A program made the translations under genes and the position numbers. Under the pieces are notes generated by a model. The model was not told where the DNA came from. It was given only the letters and a program-made list of their open reading frames with translations, and made no database searches. This document shows, piece after piece, positions 7,417 to 16,116 of a DNA stretch of 64,000 bases. The stretch is from CBDCFV01 sp965216425 (lineage in GTDB: Bacteria; Chloroflexota; Dehalococcoidia; Lucifugimonadales; UBA3495). Every line of letters begins with the position of its first letter. Within the stretch, counting starts at the first letter, position 1. Location of the stretch: the NCBI GenBank assembly GCA_965216425.1, contig CBDCFV010000006.1:434001-498000 (forward strand), in the 5' to 3' direction.

Positions 7417-10400
7417 GTGATTAGTCAATTGAGGCCCCCATCCGTGATTCACCGGCTGACCCCCTACGTCCTGCGGTCCCGCACCTTCCTGATACTGGCG
7501 TTGGTTCTGCTCGTCGCCTTGGGGTTGCGGCTGAACGGCGTCAATTGGGACCAAGGGTACGGATTTCATCCCGACGAAAGGGATATCTACATGCGCAGCG
7601 GTTGCATGTACGATGTCCTCACCGAGAATCAAGGCTACCGCCAGTGCTACGAGCCGTGGGGATACCTCGCACAATACTCTGAGACGCCAACGGGCTTACC
7701 CGGTCCCGGGACTTTTCTGGACGCTGAACGCAGCCCTCTCAATCCCCACTGGTTTCCCTTGGGCACGATCCTGCTGTACGTCCTGGTGTTTCTCAGGTCC
7801 ATAGTGGAAGTCTTCACGGATATATCCGCTTTGGACATGAGATACGTGGCGAGGCCGTTGTCCGCCCTGGCTGACGTTGGCTCGGTATTCTTCGTGTTCC
7901 TGTTGGGCCGCCGGATGTACGGGGAACGAGTGGGACTGCTGGCGGCTGGCTTGACGGCGCTGGCTGTCATACACGTTCAGCACAGCCACTTTTACCGGCC
8001 CGAAACCTTTTCGGTGCTGTTTACACTGGCAAGTTTTTGGGCCGTGTTGAGGATGGTGGAGCGCCGGCGGCTAAGTGATTCGGCGGTCCTGGGGCTGTGT
8101 GTGGGCTTGGCGCTGGCCCCCAAGGTGAACATTCTTCCGTTGCTCCTCCCCCTTGGGTTGGCCTACCTGTACCGGCTGCATGACATGTTGGACGGCCAAT
8201 GGCCCCGGCTTAAGTACCGGGCAGTTGCGGAGGTTGTTGGCCATACCGCCCTAGCCTGTGTTGTGGCCGTCGCCGTGTTCGTTGTGTCATCACCTTACTC
8301 ACTGCTGGACTATCGTACCTTTTTGGATGGCATACAGACCCAGGTAGACATGGCAAGCAACGCGGGCAGCTTGCCGTTCACCATCCAGTACATCGACACT
8401 CCCGCCTTCACTTACCAGATTCAACAGCTCAGCATTTGGGGGTTGGGACTGCCACTGGGGATAATCGCTTGGCTGGCAGTGCCCGCGGTGGCCTTGCTGG
8501 CGCTGCGCGACCCGCGCCACCGGCGGGCCGACATTCTGGTCCTGGCCTGGATAGTCCCAACATTCCTGTTTCTGCAAACTTTCGAGGTCCATTTCCTGCG
8601 CTACGTGTTCCCCTTGGCGCCGTTCCTCATCATTCTGGCGTCCCGAACACTGTTCTGGCTGGTCGATTACTTTGGAGACTGGCATAAAGAGCTCGCTCAG
8701 TCGCCGGGGCCGAACTACGCTTTCCTCCGGTGGCAACGTTGGGGACCAGGGCTGAAATGGGCCGTGACAGGGGTCATGGTGGTTGTAGTGACGGCGACCG
8801 CTTTTTACACTCTGGCGTTTCAGAGAATCTACGCTGACCAGCATCCAGCCGTAACCGCGTCGGACTGGATCAAGGAAAACGTCCCCCCAGGTTCGACCAT
8901 AGTCAGCGACAATCATTGGGACGAATATATTCCGGACCTGTACAGCTATACGGTGTGGCAATACCCGGTGTATGAAATGCCGGACAGCCTGACTAAGATG
9001 CGCACTTTGGCGCAGCGGTTGGCCCAGTCCGACTACTTGATGTTCTACAGCAACCGCCCTTATGGCAGCGTCAGCCGTGCGCCGGAGCGTTACCCGTACA
9101 GCTATGCCTATTACCAACAACTCTTTCAAGGAGACTTGGGTTACGAACTGGAACGGAAGTTTGTTTCCCATCCCGGCTTGTTGGGGGTGACTTTCCACGA
9201 TGATCCCTTCAAAAGGGCCGGTTTCCCTTCGCCCTCCCCTGCGGTTCCGGAGAAATCGTCCTGGCTTACCCTCAATCTTGGGTACGCCGACGACAATGTG
9301 GTTGGGTACGACCATCCCCAGGTCCTGATTTTCCGAAACAAAGAGCGGCTTCCCGAAGGGGACATACGCTTGCGGCTTACGTCGCTTCCTGAGAACCTCC
9401 GCGATGGGAAACCCGTCGGTCTGTTGATGTCCGACGAACAAAAGGCGGCACAGCGAAACGGAGGCACATGGTCGAAAATCTTTGACCGGGAAAGTTGGAC
9501 CAACCGGGCGCCCGTGCTGGCTTGGTTGCTCCTGATAGAAATCATCAGCTTGGCGACCTTGCCATTGGCCATGTTCCTGTTTCGACCGTTGCCCGACCGG
9601 GGCGTGGTGCTGGCCCGGGTTCTTGGATTGCTGCTGGTGAGTTATGTCACCTGGATGCTGGTGAGCCTGGGTTGGATGGGCTTCTCGGCTAACACCTTCC
9701 TGCTGGGAATCCTGGTAGTAGCGTGCCTTTCGTTCTTGGTCGTGGCCTTGCGAGGGGCAGAAATCAGGGAGTTCTTATCAAAGCATTGGCGGCTGTTGGT
9801 CAAGGGCGAGGTGGTGTTTCTGGCGGCGTTCCTGGCGTTCGTGGCGGTGAGGATGGCCAATCCGGACCTTTGGGATGCTTGGAGAGGTGGCGAGAAGCCC
9901 ATGGAGTTCGCCTATTTGAATGCCGTCGTCCGGTCTACCGTCCTGCCGCCTTTCGATCCATGGTACGCCGGCGGCTATCTGAACTACTACTATTGGGGCT
10001 ACTTCGGTTTGGCTGGAATGATTCGGGTCACCGGAATCCTGCCAGCCGTAGCTTTCAACCTAGCCGTGCCGTTGTTCTTCGCCTTGACCTTCACCGGAGC
10101 TTACTCGCTGGTCTACAACCTTGCCGAGGGCACGCGACAATTCCGGGCATCGCGCGCCACTGCTGCGGAGCCGGACGTTGACCAGGATTCGCCTCCCCGG
10201 GGCCGATTGCCCGGTCTTTGGACTCCCACTGCCGCCGGACTGGCCGCGGGGCTGTTCGCTGCTGTCATAAGCAACCTGGACGGAGTGGCCCAAGTTACAC
10301 GGAGCCTATGGGTGAGGTTAGCGGAGGGCAGCGACGCGCCGCCCTTCGACTTTTGGCGCAGCAGCCGGATGATTCCCAACATGGAGAACATCGATCCATG

Positions 10401-11976
10401 GCCCTTGGCATTCTGGGTACCGGACAAGATACCCGGTCAACCCGATGTTTCTTGGCACATCACCGAGTTTCCGTTTTTTACTTTTCTCTTCGCTGACCTG
10501 CACCCTCACCTGATGGTCATTCCGTTCACCATGCTGGTCTTGGGGCTTGGGTTGGCTGTGGCGGCGGGACTCAACCGGCATGGCGTGGGTTGGGCGGTGT
10601 TTCCCATATTGGCGCTTTCGGTGGCGTTGGGGGCGTTGTGGGTCACCAATAGCTGGGACTTCCCATCCTACCTGTTGCTGACCATGGCTATCCTTGGCTT
10701 GGGCTGCTGTTTATGGAGGAAACACCTGCGTGTGAGAATTGCGCTGTGGGTTGTTCTGGGGTTGAGTGTATCCCTTCTCAGCATTGTCAGCTTCCTGCCA
10801 TTTCACCAGTATTACGAAACGTTTAATACTGGCTTGGAAGCGTCCAAGTGGCAGACGCCCGTCGGAAGCTACTTGTGGATTCATGGGTTGTTTTTATTCG
10901 TCGTGGCAACCTTTCTGGCCGTCCACCTGAAACAAGCGGTAGCTATCAACACCGACGCCGCGCAGTCTCGCGGTCCCAGCTTGTTGGGCGCCTTTCGGGT
11001 TCTCGAAACGCCGGGCACAGGGCTGGTCTGGCCCAGGGTGGTCCTGCTGCTTGGCCTTGTTTTGGGGGCGTTTCTCGCCGCTGCCGGTTATTGGGCCGCG
11101 GCATTGTTGGCGGCGCTGCTGGCGGCGGTCGGCGCGGTTGGCGTGCGGCTGGCAGCAAGCGAGGACCATCGCAACCCCTATGTCCTGATGCCGTTGATGT
11201 TGCTGGGAATGGCCCTGGCCATCAGCATCGGCGTGGATATTGTCCGGATAGAGGGCGACATAGGCCGAATGAACACGCTATTCAAGTATTACTTGGAGGT
11301 GTGGATACTATTGAGCTTGGCATCGGCCTACATGCTATGGTACTTGGGAGACCAAGGAAACTTCCGAGTGCGCCCCGCATGGCTCAAGGTGGTCTGGCTG
11401 GGGGTCCTATTAGCGCTCATAGGATGCAGCTTGATTTATACAGTGTTGGGAACACAGGCGCGGCTGGCATACCGTTTCGACACCTCTATACCGATGACCC
11501 TGGACGGCACAGCCTACATGCAAAAGGCCGTCTACACCCGGGAGGGCGGGGCCTTGGAGTTGAAGTGGGACTTGGAGGCGGTGCAGTGGCTCCAAGACAA
11601 CGTAACAGGCTCTCCGGTGGTCTTGGAAGCCCATTCTCAGCAATACGACTGGAGTGGACGCATAGCCTCCTACACCGGCTTGCCGACTATCCTGGGTTGG
11701 CCATGGCACCAGACCCAGCAGCGTTGGGAGTACCAACACACCATAGGGGAGCGGGCCGCCGATGTTCGCCGAATCTACGAAACTATCGACCCGCTTGAAT
11801 TTCAAGCCCTGTTACGGCGGTACGACGTGGAGTACATCGTCGTTGGAGAGTTGGAGTTCCTGTATTACGGGGAAGCGGGAATAGCCAAATTCGATGCAAT
11901 GGCCGGTGAAGGGGTCATAGAACCGGTGTTCCGCAATCAGAAGGTTAGCATCTACCGGACTGGCCCGCAGCCCTGA
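7417..11976 (+). CDS. Giant GT-C glycosyltransferase / DUF2298 (YYY) fusion membrane protein
   Basis: This 1519-aa protein joins two polytopic membrane modules. Residues about 20-430 resemble an ArnT/PMT-like GT-C glycosyltransferase: a first helix, then an extracytoplasmic loop with HPDERDIYMR, where acidic residues normally bind metal and sugar donor, then about ten hydrophobic helices and a soluble domain to about 690. Residues about 700-1519 match DUF2298 (Chlor_Arch_YYY): DPWYAGGYLNYYYWGYFG near 848-865, FLFADLHPHLMVIPF near 1023-1037, and RMNTLFKYYLE near 1284-1294. Such proteins are typical of Chloroflexota and some archaea, are thought to act on lipid-linked sugars, and lack a proven substrate. 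The start is a GTG with only a weak ribosome site; a second in-frame GTG is nine codons downstream. The gene stands alone after a terminator. Confidence 0.85.
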   Translation: MISQLRPPSVIHRLTPYVLRSRTFLILALVLLVALGLRLNGVNWDQGYGFHPDERDIYMRSGCMYDVLTENQGYRQCYEPWGYLAQYSETPTGLPGPGTFLDAERSPLNPHWFPLGTILLYVLVFLRSIVEVFTDISALDMRYVARPLSALADVGSVFFVFLLGRRMYGERVGLLAAGLTALAVIHVQHSHFYRPETFSVLFTLASFWAVLRMVERRRLSDSAVLGLCVGLALAPKVNILPLLLPLGLAYLYRLHDMLDGQWPRLKYRAVAEVVGHTALACVVAVAVFVVSSPYSLLDYRTFLDGIQTQVDMASNAGSLPFTIQYIDTPAFTYQIQQLSIWGLGLPLGIIAWLAVPAVALLALRDPRHRRADILVLAWIVPTFLFLQTFEVHFLRYVFPLAPFLIILASRTLFWLVDYFGDWHKELAQSPGPNYAFLRWQRWGPGLKWAVTGVMVVVVTATAFYTLAFQRIYADQHPAVTASDWIKENVPPGSTIVSDNHWDEYIPDLYSYTVWQYPVYEMPDSLTKMRTLAQRLAQSDYLMFYSNRPYGSVSRAPERYPYSYAYYQQLFQGDLGYELERKFVSHPGLLGVTFHDDPFKRAGFPSPSPAVPEKSSWLTLNLGYADDNVVGYDHPQVLIFRNKERLPEGDIRLRLTSLPENLRDGKPVGLLMSDEQKAAQRNGGTWSKIFDRESWTNRAPVLAWLLLIEIISLATLPLAMFLFRPLPDRGVVLARVLGLLLVSYVTWMLVSLGWMGFSANTFLLGILVVACLSFLVVALRGAEIREFLSKHWRLLVKGEVVFLAAFLAFVAVRMANPDLWDAWRGGEKPMEFAYLNAVVRSTVLPPFDPWYAGGYLNYYYWGYFGLAGMIRVTGILPAVAFNLAVPLFFALTFTGAYSLVYNLAEGTRQFRASRATAAEPDVDQDSPPRGRLPGLWTPTAAGLAAGLFAAVISNLDGVAQVTRSLWVRLAEGSDAPPFDFWRSSRMIPNMENIDPWPLAFWVPDKIPGQPDVSWHITEFPFFTFLFADLHPHLMVIPFTMLVLGLGLAVAAGLNRHGVGWAVFPILALSVALGALWVTNSWDFPSYLLLTMAILGLGCCLWRKHLRVRIALWVVLGLSVSLLSIVSFLPFHQYYETFNTGLEASKWQTPVGSYLWIHGLFLFVVATFLAVHLKQAVAINTDAAQSRGPSLLGAFRVLETPGTGLVWPRVVLLLGLVLGAFLAAAGYWAAALLAALLAAVGAVGVRLAASEDHRNPYVLMPLMLLGMALAISIGVDIVRIEGDIGRMNTLFKYYLEVWILLSLASAYMLWYLGDQGNFRVRPAWLKVVWLGVLLALIGCSLIYTVLGTQARLAYRFDTSIPMTLDGTAYMQKAVYTREGGALELKWDLEAVQWLQDNVTGSPVVLEAHSQQYDWSGRIASYTGLPTILGWPWHQTQQRWEYQHTIGERAADVRRIYETIDPLEFQALLRRYDVEYIVVGELEFLYYGEAGIAKFDAMAGEGVIEPVFRNQKVSIYRTGPQP

Positions 11977-12039
11977 GACAGCGTGATTGTCATAGATCTT
12001 CGATTTCCGCATTATGTCAAAATTTGACCCTTTATTCCG

Positions 12040-12069
12040 TTGACAATCCATTAACATAACTGCTAATTT
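12040..12069 (+). promoter_or_regulatory. Candidate sigma70-type promoter
   Basis: A perfect TTGACA at 12040-12045 is followed after 18 bases by TAATTT (12064-12069) inside an unusually AT-rich stretch. It lies 30 bases before the small membrane-protein gene, consistent with driving the two-gene unit that ends with the YtxH protein. Assignment rests on consensus similarity only. Confidence 0.55.
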
Positions 12070-12099
12070 TTAATAGCAATTTTATATTAATACTAAAAC

Positions 12100-12390
12100 T
12101 TGGGTGGGGTCATAGAGTCACTATCAATAGTGCGAGACGTTTTCATCATCGCGTTCACCGGGATATTCTCGGTAGTCCTGTTGGTGATCGCAATATTAGC
12201 TTTTCGGTTATACCGGTCAGCCAAACGGGTGACCGGAAACATGGAGGAGATATCCGGCATAGTCCTGGATCGGGTGGCTCGCCCTTTAACCTCACTGCCT
12301 CCACTTATAGAGATATTCAATTACGGGCTGGGGTGGGTGCAGGAGTTTCGTTCACGAGGAAGGAGGTCAGATGATGATGAGAGGGAATAA
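12100..12390 (+). CDS. Small single-helix membrane protein, YtxH-associated
   Basis: This 96-aa protein has one strong membrane segment (about residues 12-34, VFIIAFTGIFSVVLLVIAIL region) followed by a helical, charged cytoplasmic tail ending in an Arg/Asp/Glu-rich stretch. I do not recognise a named family, but a short membrane protein of this shape is often encoded next to a YtxH protein, as here, and DUF948-like proteins are similar in outline. No ATG is available: the upstream start is TTG at 12100 and an alternative GTG is at 12130, neither with a clear ribosome site, so the start is uncertain. It overlaps the next gene by 20 bases, which supports cotranslation. Confidence 0.6.
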   Translation: MGGVIESLSIVRDVFIIAFTGIFSVVLLVIAILAFRLYRSAKRVTGNMEEISGIVLDRVARPLTSLPPLIEIFNYGLGWVQEFRSRGRRSDDDERE

Positions 12391-12616
12391 ACTTGTGGCT
12401 GGGCTTGTGGCCGGCGCCGTTGTCGGCAGCGCGATGGGCCTGCTGGTTGCCCCCAAGACCGGTAAGGCATCCAGGCAAATGGTAGCTGAGGGTACATCGC
12501 AGTGGCGAAACAAGGCCGGTGGAGCGCTTCAGAACCTGCGGCAAAAACCCGGGGAAGAGTCAAGAAGCAGCCTCATCAAAGAACACCCCAATAGACACCT
12601 GATTATTACCAAGTAA
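12371..12616 (+). CDS. YtxH domain-containing protein
   Basis: This 81-aa protein shows the YtxH pattern: a glycine/alanine-rich hydrophobic N-terminal helix (LVAGLVAGAVVGSAMGLLVAP, about residues 8-28), then KTGKASRQ, and a polar helical region. YtxH proteins are small stress-associated envelope proteins of uncertain biochemical role. The ATG at 12371 follows AGGAGGTC, an excellent ribosome site that lies inside the end of the preceding gene. Two further ATG codons follow immediately, so the exact start may be one or two codons later. Together with the upstream single-helix protein it forms a two-gene unit. Confidence 0.75.
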   Translation: MMMRGNKLVAGLVAGAVVGSAMGLLVAPKTGKASRQMVAEGTSQWRNKAGGALQNLRQKPGEESRSSLIKEHPNRHLIITK

Positions 12617-12725
12617 AGGACGATCAACGAGAACTTGTCTATCGAGCTAATCAATTGAAACCCTAAGGCGATGCCAGGCTGTGGGATAACAGCCAAGTTC
12701 CCGATCCAAGGCGTAGGTCTATCCG

Positions 12726-12814
12726 GCTGGCCCTTCCCTAGTGGTAACCTGCTAAGAGTGTAGTGAAGTAGTGAGTGTTGATGATGTCTTAGCGGTAACC
12801 CGGGGAGGGCCAGC
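12726..12814. repeat. Long imperfect palindrome between convergent genes
   Basis: GCTGGCCCT at 12726-12734 pairs with AGGGCCAGC at 12806-12814, and the homology continues inward imperfectly (GTGGTAAC...CTGCTAAGA against TCTTAGCGGTAACC), enclosing roughly 30 bases. It lies between the convergent YtxH and prephenate dehydratase genes and may be a bidirectional terminator or a small palindromic element. Confidence 0.5.
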
Positions 12815-12827
12815 ATCATTTTGTAGA

Positions 12828-13658
12828 TTAGTCCGTCCACCGGGGATAAGAGCCTAGAACCCTCAACACGCTATTGGAGTCGTTGAGGGCGTCTATTGCC
12901 TCTTTTACCGCTTGGTCTTCCCGGTGGCCGTCGCAGTCGACCAAGAAAATATATTCCCCCAACAGTTGTTTGGTGGGCCGGGACTCAATTTTTCGCAGGT
13001 TGATTTCCCGGTTAGCGAATTCTTGGAGCGCCTGATACAAAACCCCGGGGGCATCCTGCCGAAACGACAGACATAGCGACGTCTTGTCGTTGCCGGTTGG
13101 CGGATGGTCGTAGGGCGCCAGGACAACGAACCTGGTCACGTTGTTGGGGTTGTCCTGGATGTTGCGTCCGATTATCTCCACTCCATATAGTTCGGCGTTG
13201 CGGCCCGGGGCGATCGCCGCCGCCGGGGCGCTGCTTTTCTTCATGTCGTTCACTGCCGCAGAGTTGCTCAACGACGCCATTTGCTGTACGTTCGGAAAGC
13301 ACCGCTCCAGGAATTCGCGGCATTGACCCAACGATTGCGGATGGGAATAGATGACCTCCACTTGGTTTGGCCGGACGCCTGCTAAGGCCATCAGGTAGTG
13401 CTGGATGGGAAGCTCGACCTCTTGGTAGATATACAGGTCCGGCTGGCTGGTAAGCAAGTCGAGGGTGAAGTTTACCGCCCCTTCAAGGCTGTTCTCTATG
13501 GGCACCACTCCCTGGTCGGTAATTGCGGTGGAGACGGCCGAGCCCACCGCCGCGATGGTCGAGAAGGGATGCAAGTCTGCGTTCGGATCATATAGAAGCG
13601 CCGCTTCCTCAGTGTAAGTGCCGGTAGGGCCCAGATATGCAATAGTCCTGGGCATCAA
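12828..13658 (-). CDS. pheA: Prephenate dehydratase
   Basis: This 276-aa protein converts prephenate to phenylpyruvate in phenylalanine synthesis. The N-terminal YLGPTGTYTEEAAL (residues 7-20) is the classic start of the PDT domain, and NNVTRFVVL near residues 166-174 contains the Thr-Arg-Phe catalytic motif. The C-terminal ACT domain (about 185-270) has GVLYQALQEFANREINL and the ESRP phenylalanine-binding motif, so feedback inhibition by phenylalanine is expected. The size is normal for a monofunctional enzyme. The start ATG overlaps the stop codon of the upstream TrkA-N gene as ATGA, which makes it the last gene of a potassium-transport operon, an unexpected partner for an aromatic amino acid enzyme. 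Confidence 0.95.
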   Translation of the reverse strand: MMPRTIAYLGPTGTYTEEAALLYDPNADLHPFSTIAAVGSAVSTAITDQGVVPIENSLEGAVNFTLDLLTSQPDLYIYQEVELPIQHYLMALAGVRPNQVEVIYSHPQSLGQCREFLERCFPNVQQMASLSNSAAVNDMKKSSAPAAAIAPGRNAELYGVEIIGRNIQDNPNNVTRFVVLAPYDHPPTGNDKTSLCLSFRQDAPGVLYQALQEFANREINLRKIESRPTKQLLGEYIFLVDCDGHREDQAVKEAIDALNDSNSVLRVLGSYPRWTD

Positions 13659-14317
13659 GCCTCTCCCGTAAAAATGTCATAAAGAGTTTGCTCATCGCCG
13701 GTCATGGTCACCGCCAACAACTCGTCCTCAGCCTCTAAAACCAAGTCGTGAGCGGGCAGCCTCGCCCCGTCCTTTTTGATGACCAGCGATATGAAGTTGC
13801 GGGGCGGCAACTCCAAGTCCTCCAACCGCATGCCAACTATGCTGGCGGTTGAAGGGATGGAGACGCTTATCAATTCAGCCAAGGGCGCCCGCAGGCTCTT
13901 GAGATGGACCAACGGCCTGCCCGGCAAACCGTCTTCGACATTGGTCAAGACCAAGTGGTGGGAATTGACCACCACGTCGACGCCGAGCAGATGAAAGAGC
14001 GGTTCGTTCTTCGGGTCTTTTATGACGGTAATGATTCTCGGCGTATGAAACAGGTGCTTCGTTATTTGGCAGACCACTAAGTTGGTCTCGTCCCTGCCCG
14101 TCGTGGCGATGAGAACGTCCGCCCGGGCCAGCCCGGCATGTCTTAATACGTTCTCGTCAGTGCCGTCGCCCCTAAAGGCGATGCTGCCCAACTCGTCGTT
14201 GAGCAGTCGGCAACGTTCGCGCAGTTGTTCGACGACAACCACCTCGTGGCCGGTTGTCAGCAGCGACCCGGCCAAGTGGTAGCTCACGTCACTGCACCCA
14301 ACTATTACGGCAAACAT
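13655..14317 (-). CDS. TrkA-type RCK protein (TrkA-N plus TrkA-C)
   Basis: This 220-aa cytoplasmic protein has a Rossmann TrkA-N domain (about residues 1-130), beginning MFAVIVGCSDVSYHLAG, with acidic residues at the end of strand 2 (VVVVEQ). A C-terminal RCK_C-like region (about 140-215, PPRNFISLVIKKDGARLPA) follows. Such subunits bind nucleotides and gate KtrB/TrkH potassium channels. The glycine pattern at the nucleotide loop is GCSDVS rather than the usual GxGxxG, so ligand preference may differ. It lies 10 bases after the shorter TrkA-N gene and its stop overlaps the pheA start. It is the third RCK-like protein of the same operon. Confidence 0.85.
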   Translation of the reverse strand: MFAVIVGCSDVSYHLAGSLLTTGHEVVVVEQLRERCRLLNDELGSIAFRGDGTDENVLRHAGLARADVLIATTGRDETNLVVCQITKHLFHTPRIITVIKDPKNEPLFHLLGVDVVVNSHHLVLTNVEDGLPGRPLVHLKSLRAPLAELISVSIPSTASIVGMRLEDLELPPRNFISLVIKKDGARLPAHDLVLEAEDELLAVTMTGDEQTLYDIFTGEA

Positions 14318-14327
14318 TACGCTGGAC

Positions 14328-14729
14328 TCAACTTTCTATTGACCGGCCGATTTCCTGGACAAGACCCATCGAATACCCCACCACGTCCAACCCCAAATCT
14401 TTGTAGAAAGCCTGGAGCTGCGGATTGCTAAGGTGGCAAATCACCTTGGGTACATTGAAAATGTGGTGAGCGATTTGGGCCATCAAGGCATTTTGGTGAT
14501 CGTCATTGGACAACGCCAGGAAAACATCGGCGGTAGCCACGCCGCCCTCCCGCAAATAGTCTTGCATGGAAGGCTCAGTGATCAATATGGGAATAATACC
14601 GGGTTCCTCAGCCAGTCTTTCCAAGCAGTCCCGGTCTTGCGATAAAACGGTAACCTGATTACCAGCAGACGCCAACCCGGTCGCCAAACCGATGGTCAAC
14701 CGGTCACATCCCAGTATCAGCGCCCGCAT
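14328..14729 (-). CDS. Short TrkA-N domain protein
   Basis: This 133-aa protein is a lone TrkA-N (RCK_N) Rossmann domain, starting MRALILGCDRLTIGLATGL, with the nucleotide loop written GCDRLTIG. It lacks the C-terminal RCK_C domain present in its neighbours. Upstream in-frame codons exist, but the conserved beta strand begins at the ATG at 14729, 11 bases after the stop of the universal stress protein gene, so that start is chosen. It probably pairs with the adjacent two-domain RCK protein (10 bases downstream) in a ring regulating the KtrB-like pore. Function is inferred from the family and the operon. Confidence 0.8.
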   Translation of the reverse strand: MRALILGCDRLTIGLATGLASAGNQVTVLSQDRDCLERLAEEPGIIPILITEPSMQDYLREGGVATADVFLALSNDDHQNALMAQIAHHIFNVPKVICHLSNPQLQAFYKDLGLDVVGYSMGLVQEIGRSIES

Positions 14730-14740
14730 TTGCCGGATGC

Positions 14741-15199
14741 TCAGAACTCGGCAAGAACAGGGGTAGGTTCCCGCCAAAGGATAACCCGGCAAGAAGCGTT
14801 GTCAAAGACATAGCTGGCCGTCGCGCCCATGCCGCAAGAGCCGAACCTTCGCTTGAAGGGAACACTCAATATTACAGCGTCCATCTTCCGGTCTTCAGCT
14901 TCCAGGACGACGGCCGGTCCCGCGTGCCGGGCCCTTAGCGAACGGGCCTGCAGGTGCCTGTACTTCTCCGAAGACGCTATGGCCTCCATCCGAGCCAGTA
15001 TCTTTTCGCTCCTATCAGTGGCTTGTGCGTCTTCGTATTCCAAAGGACGGTCCATCGGGACTTCAATGACGTGGATGGCATGCAGTTGCGCCTTGGACTG
15101 TCGCGCTATTCGGCAAGCGCGGCGGAAAGCGTCATCGCTATGGGCCTCTCCCGTGACCGGGACTAGTATGAACTTGGCATCAGTGCACTCGCCGGACAA
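14741..15199 (-). CDS. Universal stress protein (UspA) family
   Basis: This 152-aa protein has the Usp fold: a first strand FILVPVTGEAHSDDAFRRAC, a central AIHVIEVP strand, and a C-terminal part with SVPFKRRFGSCGMGATASYVFDNASCRVILWR, which resembles the ATP-binding GxxxxGSVS-like end of the family. The start is a TTG at 15199, chosen because AAGGAGG lies 4 bases upstream; the first ATG in this frame is far inside the domain. It sits between KtrA and two further RCK proteins. Usp domains often regulate transporters, so a signalling role in potassium uptake is a reasonable inference. Confidence 0.85.
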   Translation of the reverse strand: MSGECTDAKFILVPVTGEAHSDDAFRRACRIARQSKAQLHAIHVIEVPMDRPLEYEDAQATDRSEKILARMEAIASSEKYRHLQARSLRARHAGPAVVLEAEDRKMDAVILSVPFKRRFGSCGMGATASYVFDNASCRVILWREPTPVLAEF

Positions 15200-15372
15200 A
15201 GAGCCTCCTTACGTTGGGGAGACATAAAATGACAAATTTCAAGGCCAAATTATATACACTGGATTCTGCGAGTTCAAGCCGGAAATGACATGACCAACAA
15301 TAACCGGACCCACTCCGTAGGTTGGAACTCAGCACTTTCTACCGAAGAATCGCCAGTCTATATGGGACTAGT

Positions 15373-16086
15373 CTACAGGGACGGCCTGCTGGCTGCGGCC
15401 ACCGGCGGCGGCAGTTCTTTACCGAGGTCATACAGGTGCCCAACCTGCTCGTTGGCGCCGGCTACGAACAACAGGTCACCGGGCTTGATTTGTTCGTCTT
15501 TCGCCGGATTCACAACGTAGCTGCGGCCCCGTCGGATAGCTATGACGTGAATGCCGTATTTTTGCCGTGGGCCTCCGCCAAGACCTACCTCTTCCAGAGT
15601 GTGCTGGAACATCTCCTCAGGCGGATGCACTTTGGTTATGCCGCAATTGGGAACAATGGGCATATAGTCTATTACGCCACTGTCAAACCCCATGTGGGCT
15701 ACCCTTACGGCGCTTTCGATTTCTGGATGTACCACCTTATCCGCGCCGACTCGTTCCAGCACGTCGCCGTGACGTTCACCCGCGGCCCTGGCGATGACGA
15801 AAGGAACACCCAGGCTCTTCAGAAGTGAAGTCATCAAAACGCTTGATTGTATGTTGTCGTTCCCCAAGGCCACGACCGCCACATCGAAGTCTGCTACATC
15901 CAACTCTCTCAGCACCGACTCATTGGAAGCGTCGGCCCTTACCGCATAGGTCACGTGGCCCAGCATATCCTGTATCTTGGCTTCGTCAATATCGATAGCA
16001 AGGACGTCGTGTCCCGCCTGATATAACTCCATGGCCACGGTGGAACCGAACCGTCCCAAGCCGATCACACACACTTGTTTTTTCAC
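15373..16086 (-). CDS. ktrA: Ktr/Trk potassium uptake regulatory subunit (KtrA/TrkA)
   Basis: This 237-aa protein is the peripheral nucleotide-binding subunit of a Ktr-type potassium transporter. The N-terminal RCK_N domain has VIGLGRFGSTVAMELYQAG (GxGxxG loop, about residues 6-25) with an acidic strand end (AIDIDE). A RCK_C domain occupies about 135-220 (IHVIAIRRGRSYVVNP, DLLFVAGAN). Two GTG codons lie at 16089 and 16086; the second has the better spacing to GGAGG and is chosen. The pore gene ends 28 bases upstream on the same strand. It is the canonical partner of that pore. Confidence 0.92.
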   Translation of the reverse strand: MKKQVCVIGLGRFGSTVAMELYQAGHDVLAIDIDEAKIQDMLGHVTYAVRADASNESVLRELDVADFDVAVVALGNDNIQSSVLMTSLLKSLGVPFVIARAAGERHGDVLERVGADKVVHPEIESAVRVAHMGFDSGVIDYMPIVPNCGITKVHPPEEMFQHTLEEVGLGGGPRQKYGIHVIAIRRGRSYVVNPAKDEQIKPGDLLFVAGANEQVGHLYDLGKELPPPVAAASRPSL

Positions 16087-16116
16087 CACCAGCCTCCGTA
16101 CACTCTTCGCGCTCGG

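Noticed and set aside
8299..9441. A 380-codon minus-strand frame inside the GT-C/DUF2298 gene
   Set aside because: It lacks a ribosome site and any domain, and the plus strand carries a continuous membrane protein.
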